Both the position numbers and the translations under genes were made by a program. From the NCBI GenBank assembly GCA_910588015.1, contig CAJUOK010000017.1, positions 1 to 32,883 on the forward strand: a DNA stretch of 32,883 nucleotides, read 5' to 3'. Below are positions 14,311 through 23,154 of the stretch, in pieces. Numbering within the stretch: position 1 is the stretch's first letter; each line of letters opens with the position of its first letter. Below the pieces are notes generated by a model. That model saw only the letters and a list, made by a program, of their open reading frames with translations, was not told the origin of the DNA and searched no databases. Source of the stretch: an uncultured Christensenellaceae bacterium (lineage in GTDB: Bacteria; Bacillota; Clostridia; Christensenellales; UBA3700).

Positions 14311-15057
14311 TCACAGCGACAATATTTCTACGCCGTCTTCTTTTATCAAAACAGTATTTTCATAGTGCGCCGAAGGCAAACCGTCGGCTGTGACGACCGT
14401 CCATCCGTCTTCCAACATATAGACGTCGTAAGTACCCATATTTATCATAGGCTCGATTGCAATCGTCATATTCTTTCGCAATCTCATTCCGTGACCCGCT
14501 TTGCCGTAATTGGGCACTTCGGGGTCTTCGTGCATATTTTTGCCTATTCCGTGTCCTACCAACGCTCTGACGACTCCGTATCCAAGCGATTCGGCGTACG
14601 TCTGTATCGCGTGTCCCAAATCTCCCAGTCTTACGCCTTCCTTGAGAATCTTAACTCCCTCGAAAAAGCTCTGCTTTGTCGCCTCTATGAGTTTTGATTT
14701 TTCTTCGCTGACCTTGCCCACCGCAAAAGTTCTTGCGGCGTCGCCATTGTAGCCTTTGTATATGCTTCCGCAATCTACGCTTACGATATCGCCTTCTTTG
14801 ACGAAGACTTTTTCGGAAGGGATTCCGTGTACGACTTGCTCGTTGATAGAAGTGCATATCGACGCGGGAAATCCGTTGTAACCCAAAAACGACGGTACTG
14901 CTCCGCAACGGGTAATGTACTCGCGAGCCAGTCTATCCAACCTTGCGGTCGTAACGCCCTCTTTCACGTTCTCTTCAAGAAGAGCAAGCGTGTCTCTGAC
15001 GATTTGGTTTGCTTTTCGCATCAGTTCGATTTCGTGAGCCGACTTAATGGTTATCAT
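14311..15057 (-). CDS. map: Methionine aminopeptidase, type I
   Basis: 248 residues; removes the initiator methionine from nascent proteins. The five metal ligands are in place: D95 (SVDCGS), D106 (GDAARTF), H169 (VGHGIG), E202 (AIEPMI) and E233 (YENTV). Active-site H77 (VVHGIP) is also present. There is no N-terminal zinc-finger or SH3 extension. The first 14 bp overlap the end of adk, so translation is probably coupled. Confidence 0.97.
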   Translation of the reverse strand: MITIKSAHEIELMRKANQIVRDTLALLEENVKEGVTTARLDRLAREYITRCGAVPSFLGYNGFPASICTSINEQVVHGIPSEKVFVKEGDIVSVDCGSIYKGYNGDAARTFAVGKVSEEKSKLIEATKQSFFEGVKILKEGVRLGDLGHAIQTYAESLGYGVVRALVGHGIGKNMHEDPEVPNYGKAGHGMRLRKNMTIAIEPMINMGTYDVYMLEDGWTVVTADGLPSAHYENTVLIKEDGVEILSL

Positions 15058-15667
15058 CCAAAATCCTCACTATATCGTCAAAGACTTTATTCATATCTTG
15101 AGAACCGTCCACGTCTTTTAACACGCCCAATTCTTTGTAGTATTCTATAAGCGGAGCCGTTTGACTCTCGTATACTTCCAATCTGGACTTAACGGTCTCT
15201 TCTCTGTCGTCGTCTCTTTGATAGAGTTTTTCTCCGCATTTTGCGCAAGTATCTTTGTCGTACCACGAAACGTGATAACTCTCTCCGCACTTACACATTC
15301 TGCGTCCCGCTATTCTCTCAACGACTAGGCTTTCGTCGACGGCAATATTTATTGCGCAAGATATTTTTGCAAATTTTCCCAGCGCCTTCGCCTGTTCAAT
15401 CGTCCTTGGAAATCCGTCTAGCAAAAATCCCTTTTGACAATCGGACTGCGCGAGTCTGTCTTCGACAAGTCCTATCACGACTTCGTCGGGCACAAGCAAG
15501 CCTTTGTCGATATAGCCTTTGGCTTCTCGTCCCAAGGCTGTGCCCGCCTTGATATTAGCCCTCAATATATCTCCGGTGGAGACGTGAGGTATATTATACT
15601 TTTCACATACTCTGGTAGCCTGGGTGCCTTTTCCCGCTCCCGGAGCTCCTAAAAATACCAAGTACAT
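15044..15667 (-). CDS. adk: Adenylate kinase with metal-binding LID domain
   Basis: 207 residues. It interconverts ATP plus AMP and two ADP. P-loop GAPGAGKGT is at 7-15, DGFPRT at 84-89, and the LID spans about 122-160. The LID has two cysteine pairs like other Gram-positive zinc-type kinases, but the first is C125-K-C127 (C-x-C) where C-x-x-C is usual; the second is C141-A-K-C144. It overlaps map by 14 bp and follows secY by 11 bp. Confidence 0.97.
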   Translation of the reverse strand: MYLVFLGAPGAGKGTQATRVCEKYNIPHVSTGDILRANIKAGTALGREAKGYIDKGLLVPDEVVIGLVEDRLAQSDCQKGFLLDGFPRTIEQAKALGKFAKISCAINIAVDESLVVERIAGRRMCKCGESYHVSWYDKDTCAKCGEKLYQRDDDREETVKSRLEVYESQTAPLIEYYKELGVLKDVDGSQDMNKVFDDIVRILDDNH

Positions 15668-15678
15668 AAGTCCTCTTT

Positions 15679-17010
15679 TTATTTAAGGAAGCCCTTATAA
15701 TGTTTCATCATAAGCTGTCCTTCGAGCTGTTTGTTAAATTCAAGCGCTACGCTTACGGCAATAAGCATACCCGTTGAGGATATTGCGTTGTTAAGATTGA
15801 GTCCCGAGCCTATCACTTGGAATAAAGCCGCAGGTACTATCGCTATAAAGCCGAGGAACAACGCGCCGAACAAAACTATTCTGTTGTTAATTTTTTGCAA
15901 GTAATCGCTGGTTGGTTTACCGCTTCTGATACCCTGTATCGAACCGCCGTACTGCTGCAAGTTTCTCGCAACGTCTTGCGGATTGAACTGTATCTGCGCG
16001 TAGAAATACGCAAAGAAGATAATCAGAACAAGCATTACCAAGTAATAGAATACCCAACCTACCCATTGCCAAGGTGACGTGCTATTGCCAGGATAACAAT
16101 ATATCATATAATTGGCAAAAGCCTGCGAATCCTGTCCCGTAAATTGAAATATCATCATAGGTATCGTCATAAATGACGAAGCGAAGATGATTGGCATAAC
16201 GCCAGAGCTGTTGACCTTTATAGGTATAAACGTCGACTGACCGCCGTACATCTTATTGCCCTTGACTTGCTTTGCGTAGTTGACTTTGATTCTTCTCTCG
16301 CCGCCGTCTACGAATACTATAAATGCAAACAGGAACAATACTACCAATATATATCCGAACAAATTCCAAAGTTTGGTGGGGTCGTTCTGAATTTGAGGTA
16401 TTGTATTTACCAACGCCAATCCGAACGAAGACAGTATACCGCTGAAGATTATAAGCGACGTGCCGTTGCCGATTCCAAGCTCCGTAATTCTTTCGCCGAG
16501 CCACATAACCACCGTACTTCCCGACACAAGCAAAGCTATTATCATTATTGCGGTAAGCCAGCCGTTCTTTTCATTGAACATAGGGTCTATATAATCCTTA
16601 TAAGCCACTACTATACCGATAGCTTGTACTATAGCGAGCGCTATTGCAACGTATCTTGTGATTATTGTTATTTTTTCACGCCCCTCATCGCCTTGTTTCG
16701 AAAGCCTTTCAAGCGGCGGAATAATAAGTGTGAGCAACTGCATTATGATAAAGCTGTTAATGAACGGCAAAATACCAAGCGCAAAAAGCGTTAGATATTG
16801 CATTGAGCCGCCGCTCATCATACTCAAAAGCTGAAAAATCGTATTACTGGTTTCTCCGTTGCCGCCGAACTGTCCTGCGTAAAAATCCGCGGAAATGCCC
16901 GGAAGCGGTATCCAACAACCGATTCGGAAAGCAAGGAGCAATCCGAACGTTGCGAACATTTTGCTTCTGATGCTTTTGTCACTAAATGCGTTTTTAATAG
17001 TTTGCCACAT
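15679..17010 (-). CDS. secY: Protein translocase subunit SecY
   Basis: 443 residues with about ten transmembrane helices, forming the channel for secreted and membrane proteins. Recognisable are the start LRSKMFATFGLLL-like region (IRSKMFATFGLLLAFRIG), plug and pore segments following IPLPGIS, the cytosolic loop GGERRIKVNYAKQ, and the loop NPQDVARNLQQYGGSIQGIR. Its ATG overlaps the stop of rplO by one base. Confidence 0.97.
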   Translation of the reverse strand: MWQTIKNAFSDKSIRSKMFATFGLLLAFRIGCWIPLPGISADFYAGQFGGNGETSNTIFQLLSMMSGGSMQYLTLFALGILPFINSFIIMQLLTLIIPPLERLSKQGDEGREKITIITRYVAIALAIVQAIGIVVAYKDYIDPMFNEKNGWLTAIMIIALLVSGSTVVMWLGERITELGIGNGTSLIIFSGILSSFGLALVNTIPQIQNDPTKLWNLFGYILVVLFLFAFIVFVDGGERRIKVNYAKQVKGNKMYGGQSTFIPIKVNSSGVMPIIFASSFMTIPMMIFQFTGQDSQAFANYMIYCYPGNSTSPWQWVGWVFYYLVMLVLIIFFAYFYAQIQFNPQDVARNLQQYGGSIQGIRSGKPTSDYLQKINNRIVLFGALFLGFIAIVPAALFQVIGSGLNLNNAISSTGMLIAVSVALEFNKQLEGQLMMKHYKGFLK

Positions 17011-17453
17011 TATAGCACCTCTGCTTTGCCACCTGCTTTTTCGATTATTTCTGCAGCTGACTTAGTAAATTTGTTTGCTTTAACCTCAAGCTTTTTTGTC
17101 AATGTACCATTGCCAAGAACCTTTATTCCATAAGGTTCAACCTTACTAAGAACACCCTTCTCAAGGAGAAGTTCTGCCGTAACTACCGTTCCGTTTTCGA
17201 AAACTTCAAGCTCTCCAACGTTGACGATAGAAAATTCTTTTTTAAAGACGTTGTTAAAACCTCTTTTCGGTATTCTTCTTACAAGAGGCATCTGACCGCC
17301 TTCAAATCCCGGTCTGACACCGCCGCCGCTACGAGCCCACTGTCCTTTGTGTCCCTTACAGGATGTCTTGCCGTGTCCCGAGCCTATACCTCTTCCCAAT
17401 CTCTTGGATTGAGTTTTTGCTCCCTTTGCAGGAGTCATATTATTCAATTGCAT
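17010..17453 (-). CDS. rplO: Ribosomal protein L15
   Basis: 147 residues. L15 bridges 23S domains late in 50S assembly. It shows the Gly/Arg-rich N-terminal tail (TQSKRLGRGIGSGHGKTSCKG, KGQWARSGGGVRPGFEGGQ) and the C-terminal globular part. AAGGAGG precedes the ATG; a one-base overlap joins it to secY. Confidence 0.97.
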   Translation of the reverse strand: MQLNNMTPAKGAKTQSKRLGRGIGSGHGKTSCKGHKGQWARSGGGVRPGFEGGQMPLVRRIPKRGFNNVFKKEFSIVNVGELEVFENGTVVTAELLLEKGVLSKVEPYGIKVLGNGTLTKKLEVKANKFTKSAAEIIEKAGGKAEVL

Positions 17454-17463
17454 ATATACCTCC

Positions 17464-17643
17464 TTATGCCTGCTCTATCATTACGAGATGCGCAACGATT
17501 TTGAGCATACCCTCTGAACAAGCGTTAGACGTAATGACGTTGCTGCTTCCGATTTTCTTAAGCCCCAAAGCCTTAACCGTATCTTTTTGCTTTTGAGTGC
17601 AACCTATCGTGCTCTTAACGAGCGTAACTTTAATCTTTTCCAT
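17464..17643 (-). CDS. rpmD: Ribosomal protein L30
   Basis: 59 residues: MEKIKVTLVKSTIGCTQKQK, then TVKALGLKKIGSSNV and a closing MLKIVAHLVMIEQA, the typical short bacterial L30. It fits exactly between rpsE and rplO, 14 bp after rpsE. Confidence 0.95.
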   Translation of the reverse strand: MEKIKVTLVKSTIGCTQKQKDTVKALGLKKIGSSNVITSNACSEGMLKIVAHLVMIEQA

Positions 17644-17657
17644 AAGTCCGTCTCCTA

Positions 17658-18167
17658 TCAGCCCAATATATCCTCAACGCTCTTGCCTCTCAATGCGGCG
17701 ATTTGCTCTGCCGTTCTCATCTTTGCAAGACCGTCGAAAGTTGCTTTCACACAGTTTATCTTGTTGTTGCTGCCCATAGACTTGGTTCTCACGTCTTTAA
17801 TTCCGGCGCACTCGAGTACGGCGCGGACAGGTCCGCCCGCGATAACTCCGGTACCTTCGCCTGCCGGCATTATGATAACCTTGGAACTTCCGAAATTACC
17901 TATAGCCTCGTGAGGAACAGACGTGTTGAGCTTTGCGATTTTTATCATATTGCGCTTTGCTTCCGCCGTCGCCTTGCGAATAGCTTCCGGAACTTCGCCT
18001 GCCTTGCCCATACCGAGACCGATGGAACCCTGTCCGTCGCCGACTACGATAAGAGCCGCAAATCTCATTGTTCTACCGCCCTTTACAACCTTGGTAACGC
18101 GGTTGACGCATATGAGCTTATTAAGCAATTCTTCTTCTTGATTGTTAAATCTCTCTTTTCTAGCCAT
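17658..18167 (-). CDS. rpsE: Ribosomal protein S5
   Basis: 169 residues. S5 supports decoding accuracy at the mRNA entry side. Present are the spectinomycin-loop region (RVTKVVKGGRTMRFAALIVVGD), GSIGLGMGKAGEVPEAIRKA, and the C-terminal domain with AGEGTGVIAGGPVRAVLE. Located between rplR and rpmD. Confidence 0.97.
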   Translation of the reverse strand: MARKERFNNQEEELLNKLICVNRVTKVVKGGRTMRFAALIVVGDGQGSIGLGMGKAGEVPEAIRKATAEAKRNMIKIAKLNTSVPHEAIGNFGSSKVIIMPAGEGTGVIAGGPVRAVLECAGIKDVRTKSMGSNNKINCVKATFDGLAKMRTAEQIAALRGKSVEDILG

Positions 18168-18178
18168 TTTGCATCTCC

Positions 18179-18547
18179 TTAGAATTTAAGTCCGGCTTCT
18201 CTTGCGCCGTCTGCAACGCTCTTAACGCGTCCGGTATAGAGATATCCGCCTCTGTCGAAAACCACTTCGGTGATACCTGCCTGCAAAGCCTTTTCAGCGA
18301 CTGCCTTGCCGACTTGAGCGGCTGCTTCGGTCTTGGTCATATCCTTGACTTTTGCAGCGATGTCTTTATCGAGCGTCGAGCAAGAAACCAGCGTAATACC
18401 CTTAACGTCGTCGATTATCTGCACGTTGACGTTGTTGGTACTTCTGTATACGTTGAAGCGAGGTCTTTCGGCAGTGCCGCTGATTTTAGATCTAACTCTT
18501 TGATGTCTTTTTTGCCTGATGGCATTCTTATCAATCTTACTAATCAT
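18179..18547 (-). CDS. rplR: Ribosomal protein L18
   Basis: 122 residues; binds 5S rRNA in the central protuberance. The basic N terminus (RQKRHQRVRSKISGTAERPR) and FNVYRSTNNVNVQIID, followed by the C-terminal FDRGGYLYTGRVKSVADGAREAGL, are standard. Gap of 11 bp to rpsE. Confidence 0.97.
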   Translation of the reverse strand: MISKIDKNAIRQKRHQRVRSKISGTAERPRFNVYRSTNNVNVQIIDDVKGITLVSCSTLDKDIAAKVKDMTKTEAAAQVGKAVAEKALQAGITEVVFDRGGYLYTGRVKSVADGAREAGLKF

Positions 18548-18560
18548 TTTATCTCACTCC

Positions 18561-19103
18561 TTATTTCTTACCCGTCTTTCCTTCCTTACGTACGATAACT
18601 TCGTCTTTATAGCGAATACCATAAACGTGATAGGGGTCCGGATTGCGAACTTTTCTTATATTTGCAGCCATCTGACCGACCAATTCTTTGTCGATACCTT
18701 TTACGACTACTTCCGTAACGGAAGGACACTCGTAAGTGATACCTGCGATTTCTTCTATCTCTACAGGATGCGAATAACCTACGTTGAGAACGAGTTTTTT
18801 GCCCTGTTTGGATGCCTTGTAACCTACGCCGTTGAGAATCAAAGATTTCTCAAAGCCTTTGGATACGCCTTCTACCATATTGGCGATAAGCTTTCTGTAA
18901 AGACCGTGCATAGCCTTGACCGACTTCTCGTCGTTAGGTCTGCTTACTTTTACTTCTCCGCCTTCAACGTTTATTGCAATAATGCTGTTGACCTTCAAAG
19001 TCAAAGTACCCTTTGCGCCCTTTACCGTTACTACGTTTTCCGACGAAACGCTTACTTCTACGCCTTGCGGGATAACTACCGGAAGTCTTCCTATTCTTGA
19101 CAT
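18561..19103 (-). CDS. rplF: Ribosomal protein L6
   Basis: 180 residues with two related domains. MSRIGRLPVVIPQGVEVSV begins the protein and the C-terminal rRNA-binding motif reads RKVRNPDPYHVYGIRYKDE. L6 sits near the factor-binding site of the 50S subunit. Spacing to rplR is 13 bp. Confidence 0.97.
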   Translation of the reverse strand: MSRIGRLPVVIPQGVEVSVSSENVVTVKGAKGTLTLKVNSIIAINVEGGEVKVSRPNDEKSVKAMHGLYRKLIANMVEGVSKGFEKSLILNGVGYKASKQGKKLVLNVGYSHPVEIEEIAGITYECPSVTEVVVKGIDKELVGQMAANIRKVRNPDPYHVYGIRYKDEVIVRKEGKTGKK

Positions 19104-19119
19104 ATTCTTACCTCCTCAA

Positions 19120-19518
19120 TTACCAAACGTAAGCGAGTACTTCGCCGCCGATATGAGCTGCACGAGCTTTCTTATCCGTCATTACGCCTTTGGACGTGGA
19201 AATAATTGCTATTCCCAAACCGTTGAGAACAACGGGAAGTTTCTCCGAGTTTGCATATACTCTCAAGCCGGGCTTGGAAATACGCTTGATGCCCGAAATT
19301 ACTTTTTCATTATTCGGACCATACTTCAAATTTACCTTCATAACACTTTGAACTTCGCCCTCTACCACTTCATATCCGTTGATGTAGCCTTCTTCCGTCA
19401 AAATGTCTGCAATAGCCTTTTTCATCTTGGAAAGAGGTACTTCGACACTTTCGTGTTTAGCTACCAAAGCGTTACGGACACGGGTGAGCATATCTGCGAT
19501 TGGGTCAGTTATCATCAT
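19120..19518 (-). CDS. rpsH: Ribosomal protein S8
   Basis: 132 residues. S8 organises the central domain of 16S rRNA. N terminus ITDPIADMLTRVRNALVAKHESVEVPLS-like and the C-terminal signature GLGIAIISTSKGVMTDKKAR match the family. In E. coli S8 represses this operon through an rplE-region RNA site; I did not identify such a site here. Confidence 0.97.
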   Translation of the reverse strand: MMITDPIADMLTRVRNALVAKHESVEVPLSKMKKAIADILTEEGYINGYEVVEGEVQSVMKVNLKYGPNNEKVISGIKRISKPGLRVYANSEKLPVVLNGLGIAIISTSKGVMTDKKARAAHIGGEVLAYVW

Positions 19519-19534
19519 AGTAAATACCCTCCTA

Positions 19535-19720
19535 TTACCAACTTGCCTTCTTTACTCCAGGAATCTCGCCCTTGTATGCGAGCTCTCTGAAGCAAATTCT
19601 GCAAATTCCGTACTTTCTTAAAACTGCGTGCGGTCTTCCACATATTTGGCATCTCGTGTACGCTCTTGTGGAGTACTTTGGAGTTTTCTGTTGTTTGTTT
19701 ATCATTGCTTTCTTTGCCAT
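19535..19720 (-). CDS. rpsN: Ribosomal protein S14, zinc-type
   Basis: 61 residues, the short zinc-binding S14 (type Z) usual in Bacillota. Zinc cysteines C24, C27, C40 and C43 lie in YTRCQICGRPHAVLRKYG and ICRICFRELA. The end GEIPGVKKASW is conserved. It lies between rplE and rpsH. Confidence 0.96.
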   Translation of the reverse strand: MAKKAMINKQQKTPKYSTRAYTRCQICGRPHAVLRKYGICRICFRELAYKGEIPGVKKASW

Positions 19721-19733
19721 AAATCATATCCTC

Positions 19734-20285
19734 CTATTTCACAAAAGGCATACCGAGGAGCGTCAAAAGCTCCTTAGCCTCTTCGTCTGTGTTTGCCGTA
19801 GTTACGACGATAACGTCAAATCCTCTTACCTTTTCAACCTTGTCGTATTGAATTTCCGGGAATATGATTTGCTCTTTAACGCCCATTGCATAGTTGCCGC
19901 GTCCGTCGAAAGAATCATTCGGCACGCCTTTGAAGTCTCTTACTCGGGGAAGAGCGACGGATACGAGCTTATCCATAAAGTCGTACATCTTCTTTCCTCT
20001 CAAAGTAACTTTGGCGCCGATTGTCATTCCTTCTCTTACCTTAAAGTTTGCAACGCTCTTTTTAGCTTTGCATTCCGCGGGAGCTTGACCGGCAATCAAT
20101 TTGAGTTCTTCAACTGCTTGTTGAAGGCTCTTGCTGTTATCTTTTACGTCGCCGAGTCCCATATTGAGCACGACTTTTTCGAGCTTTGGAACTTGATTGA
20201 CGTTCTTGTAGTTAAATTTTTTGATTAATGCAGGAACTACTGTTGATTTATAGTATTCAAGCATTCTGTATTCTCTTGTTTCCAC
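19734..20285 (-). CDS. rplE: Ribosomal protein L5
   Basis: 183 residues. L5 binds 5S rRNA and contacts the P-site tRNA and S13. Motifs: PKLEKVVLNMGLGDV, KAKKSVANFKVREGMTIGAKVTL-type loop, LPRVRDFKGV and GNYAMGVKEQIIFPEI. Gap of 13 bp to rpsN. Confidence 0.97.
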   Translation of the reverse strand: METREYRMLEYYKSTVVPALIKKFNYKNVNQVPKLEKVVLNMGLGDVKDNSKSLQQAVEELKLIAGQAPAECKAKKSVANFKVREGMTIGAKVTLRGKKMYDFMDKLVSVALPRVRDFKGVPNDSFDGRGNYAMGVKEQIIFPEIQYDKVEKVRGFDVIVVTTANTDEEAKELLTLLGMPFVK

Positions 20286-20300
20286 AGTCGTTATCCTCCA

Positions 20301-20723
20301 TTAATTTTCCACTTCAGTGGTTTTCTTTGCCTTGGTGGCAGTCTTTTTGGTCGCTTTTTTAGCGGTCTTTGCAGCTTTTGCTACCTTAACGTCCAACGAC
20401 GCTCCGCATTTCTTGCATATACGCGTCTTTACTTTCTTGCCGTTTTCGTCAACGCTTATGCTGTGAGCAATTCTTGTAGTTTTGTTACAGCTCGGGCATA
20501 TTATCATAACGTTTGACACGTTGAGCGACGGTTCTCTTTCGATAATACCGCCTTTCTCTTGAGCGTTACGCGGTTTTACAAAGCACTTTACCGTCTTCAA
20601 GTCCGAGCCTTGCAATACGACTCTTTGCGACTTGGTATCTACTGCCAATACTTGACCTGACTTACCTTTATCGACGCCTGCAATAACTTTTACTGCGTCG
20701 CCCTTTTTAATATTCATACTCAT
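20301..20723 (-). CDS. rplX: Ribosomal protein L24 with zinc ribbon and basic tail
   Basis: 140 residues, longer than the usual 100-115. The KOW domain (MNIKKGDAVKVIAGVDKGKSG) is followed by NVSNVMIICPSC and RICKKCG, a CxxC...CxxC zinc ribbon not present in all L24 proteins, and by a C-terminal Lys/Ala/Thr-rich tail (about residues 112-140). L24 starts 50S assembly. The first ATG is favoured, with GGAGG 9 nt upstream; a second ATG two codons on is an alternative. Confidence 0.95.
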   Translation of the reverse strand: MSMNIKKGDAVKVIAGVDKGKSGQVLAVDTKSQRVVLQGSDLKTVKCFVKPRNAQEKGGIIEREPSLNVSNVMIICPSCNKTTRIAHSISVDENGKKVKTRICKKCGASLDVKVAKAAKTAKKATKKTATKAKKTTEVEN

Positions 20724-20738
20724 ATTGGTCTACCTCCG

Positions 20739-21107
20739 TTAGATTACCTCTGGGGCAAGAGAAATGATTTTCATATAATCCTTTTCTCTCAACTCTCTGG
20801 CAATTGGTCCAAAGATACGAGTACCCCTAGGTTGTTTTTGATTGTCGATAATAACGGCTGCGTTGTCGTCGAATCTGATATGCGAACCGTCGGTTCTTCT
20901 AATACCCTTTTTGGTTCTTACGATAACAGCTTTGACTACGTCGCCTTTCTTTACTGCTCCGCCCGGGGTAGCCGACTGAACGGACGCCACGATTACGTCG
21001 CCTATATTACCGCTTCTACGGAACGAACCGCCCATAACTCTAATACATTTGATTTCTTTCGCTCCCGAGTTGTCGGCAACGACCAATTTTGTCTCCGGTT
21101 GTATCAT
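20739..21107 (-). CDS. rplN: Ribosomal protein L14
   Basis: 122 residues, the exact common length. MIQPETKLVVADNSGAKEI opens the protein and TRIFGPIARELREKDYMKI ends it. L14 forms an intersubunit bridge. SD is good; 13 bp after rpsQ. Confidence 0.98.
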   Translation of the reverse strand: MIQPETKLVVADNSGAKEIKCIRVMGGSFRRSGNIGDVIVASVQSATPGGAVKKGDVVKAVIVRTKKGIRRTDGSHIRFDDNAAVIIDNQKQPRGTRIFGPIARELREKDYMKIISLAPEVI

Positions 21108-21120
21108 ATTGGGGTCCTCC

Positions 21121-21378
21121 TTATTTAGCCTTTTCGACGATTTCGACTACTCTCCAACGCTTTTCCTTGGACAGCGGTCTTGTTTCAACGACACGCACGG
21201 TATCGCCAATGCCACATTCTTTAAGCTCGTCGTGAGCCTTGAACGTCTTTGTTCTGTTGATTATCTTGCCGTAAAGAGGATGCTTAACACGCTCTTTGAT
21301 AGCAACTACGACGGTTTTTTCCATCTTATTGCTTACCACTACGCCAACTCTGGTTTTTCTGAGATTTCTTTCTTCCAT
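21121..21378 (-). CDS. rpsQ: Ribosomal protein S17
   Basis: 85 residues, OB fold. RNLRKTRVGVVVSNKMEKTV and VKHPLYGKIINRTKTFKAHDE match the family, with the final ETRPLSKEKRWRVVEIVEKAK. S17 binds helices 7 and 11 of 16S rRNA. It lies 14 bp after rpmC. Confidence 0.97.
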   Translation of the reverse strand: MEERNLRKTRVGVVVSNKMEKTVVVAIKERVKHPLYGKIINRTKTFKAHDELKECGIGDTVRVVETRPLSKEKRWRVVEIVEKAK

Positions 21379-21392
21379 TGTTTATATCCTCC

Positions 21393-21635
21393 TTATTTAG
21401 ACTTCTTTGCGGATTTCTTTTCTGCCTTTGCAGGCGCTTGGGAAATACCGAGTTCTCTCTGACGTATAATTGTCTTTACTCTTGCAATATCTTTTTTGCA
21501 AATTGCAAGTTGATTTGCATTCTCAAGTTGACCTGCCTTATGCTTAAAGCGAAGATTGAAGAGTTCTTCTTTCAAAGAATTCAATTTGAGATTAAGTTCT
21601 TCGTTTGTCATTTCAAAAAAATTACTTGCTTTCAT
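21393..21635 (-). CDS. rpmC: Ribosomal protein L29
   Basis: 80 residues: a two-helix coiled hairpin (MTNEELNLKLNSLKEELFNLRF, then LENANQLAICKKDIARVKTI) with a Lys/Ala-rich tail of about 15 residues. L29 lies at the exit tunnel. Its start overlaps the end of rplP by 14 bp, so the two are probably coupled. Confidence 0.96.
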   Translation of the reverse strand: MKASNFFEMTNEELNLKLNSLKEELFNLRFKHKAGQLENANQLAICKKDIARVKTIIRQRELGISQAPAKAEKKSAKKSK

Positions 21636-22053
21636 CTGCGCTCACCTCTTCTCTCTTTACAAACTTGCATTTGACCGGCAACTTATGCGACGCAAGTCTC
21701 AATGCTTCGCGTGCGACTTCTTCGCTTACGCCCGACATCTCGAACATTACGCGACCGGGTTTTACTACAGCTACCCAATACTCTACGCTACCTTTACCGC
21801 TACCCATTCTGGTTTCGGCAGGTTTCTTTGTGATAGGCTTGTGCGGGAAAATGTTTATCCATACTTTACCGCCTCTCTTGATATAACGAGTCATCGCTAT
21901 ACGGGCTGCTTCTATTTGATTTGAGGTAATCCAGCTCGGTTCGAGCGCTACAAGTCCGTACTCGCCGTATGCGACCTTATTGCCCTTGTTAGCCTGCCCC
22001 GTCAATCTGCCGCGATGTACGCGACGTCTTTTAACTCTTTTAGGCATTAACAT
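21622..22053 (-). CDS. rplP: Ribosomal protein L16
   Basis: 143 residues. MLMPKRVKRRRVHRGRLTG begins it and ETRMGSGKGSVEYWVAVVKPG is the conserved core. L16 helps place the A-site tRNA in the 50S. Its start overlaps the stop of rpsC by one base (TAATG) and its end overlaps rpmC by 14 bp. Confidence 0.97.
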   Translation of the reverse strand: MLMPKRVKRRRVHRGRLTGQANKGNKVAYGEYGLVALEPSWITSNQIEAARIAMTRYIKRGGKVWINIFPHKPITKKPAETRMGSGKGSVEYWVAVVKPGRVMFEMSGVSEEVAREALRLASHKLPVKCKFVKREEVSADESK

Positions 22054-22733
22054 TACGCATTACCTCCTTCCTTGTTTTCCTTTACGTTCTTTCCGAGAAC
22101 TTCGCCCTTATATACCCATACTTTAACGCCGATAATACCAAACGTCGTATGAGCTTCGGCAGTGCCGTAATCTATATCTGCTCTCAAAGTTTGGAGCGGT
22201 ATAGAACCTTCGTGATAGTTTTCGGAATTTGCGATTTCCGCGCCGTTAAGACGTCCCGATACCATAGTTTTGATACCCTTAACTCCTGCCTTCATAGCCT
22301 TGGAAATACAGCCTTTCATAGCTCTTCTGAAAGCTACGCGCTTTTCGAGCTGCGCTGCGATATTTTCAGCTATAAGTTGAGCGTCCGTATCCGGTCTCTT
22401 AACTTCCATAATATTGATGCTTACGCTCTTTTTGGGAGCAAGCTTCATTACTTCTTTCTTGATTTGCTCAACGCCTGCGCCTGCTTTTCCAATCATAATA
22501 CCCGGCTTCGCAGTATATATCGTAACGATAACGATATCGTTTGCCGAAGAAAGTATTCTGCTAATCGTAATCTTGGAGATAGAACATTGATAGTATTGCT
22601 TCTTCAAATAAGTTCTTATCTTATGATCCTCGATAAGGTTCTTGGAAAAGTTCTTTTTGTCGGCATACCATTGAGCGTTCCAATCTTTTATTACACCCAC
22701 TCTCAATCCGTGTGGACTAACTTTTTGTCCCAT
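22053..22733 (-). CDS. rpsC: Ribosomal protein S3
   Basis: 226 residues. GQKVSPHGLRVGVIKDWNAQ opens it; a type II KH domain follows (GIMIGKAGAGVEQIKKEV), then the C-terminal domain RLNGAEIANSENYHEGSIPL and GIIGVKVWVYKGEVL. S3 lines the mRNA entry channel. Translationally coupled to rplP. Confidence 0.97.
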   Translation of the reverse strand: MGQKVSPHGLRVGVIKDWNAQWYADKKNFSKNLIEDHKIRTYLKKQYYQCSISKITISRILSSANDIVIVTIYTAKPGIMIGKAGAGVEQIKKEVMKLAPKKSVSINIMEVKRPDTDAQLIAENIAAQLEKRVAFRRAMKGCISKAMKAGVKGIKTMVSGRLNGAEIANSENYHEGSIPLQTLRADIDYGTAEAHTTFGIIGVKVWVYKGEVLGKNVKENKEGGNA

Positions 22734-22750
22734 TTTCGATACCTCCCAGA

Positions 22751-23143
22751 TTATTCCGCTTTAGCCTCATCCAAGATGATGGTGATGTGGCTCGTGCGTT
22801 TATTGATTCTTGCAGCGCTTCCCTTTGCTCTTGCTCTGATACGCTTGAGTATCGGACCTGCGTTGGCGTAGCATTCAGCTACATAAAGCGTGGTTTTGTC
22901 CATATTCAAATTGTTTTCTGCGTTGGCGGCTGCCGAATTCAAAAGTTTGATAAGCGGTTCGCACGCTGCTTTACGCGTAAATTTGAGTATTGCCAAAGCC
23001 TCTTCGTAATTTTTACCTCTAATCACGTCAAGCACGATTCTTACCTTGTCGGGAGAAATTCTGACGAACTTGGCGGTTGCGCTCGGACGCTTGTCAGCGT
23101 TTTCTTTACGAGCGATAGCTTTTTCTCTTAATCTCTTTGCCAT
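22751..23143 (-). CDS. rplV: Ribosomal protein L22
   Basis: 130 residues. After a basic N-terminal extension of about 20 residues come ATAKFVRISPDKVRIVLDVI and ECYANAGPILKRIRARAKG, and it ends in the extended tunnel-wall hairpin region with TSHITIILDE. Lies between rpsS and rpsC, SD AGGAGA. Confidence 0.96.
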   Translation of the reverse strand: MAKRLREKAIARKENADKRPSATAKFVRISPDKVRIVLDVIRGKNYEEALAILKFTRKAACEPLIKLLNSAAANAENNLNMDKTTLYVAECYANAGPILKRIRARAKGSAARINKRTSHITIILDEAKAE

Positions 23144-23154
23144 TTTACGTCTCC

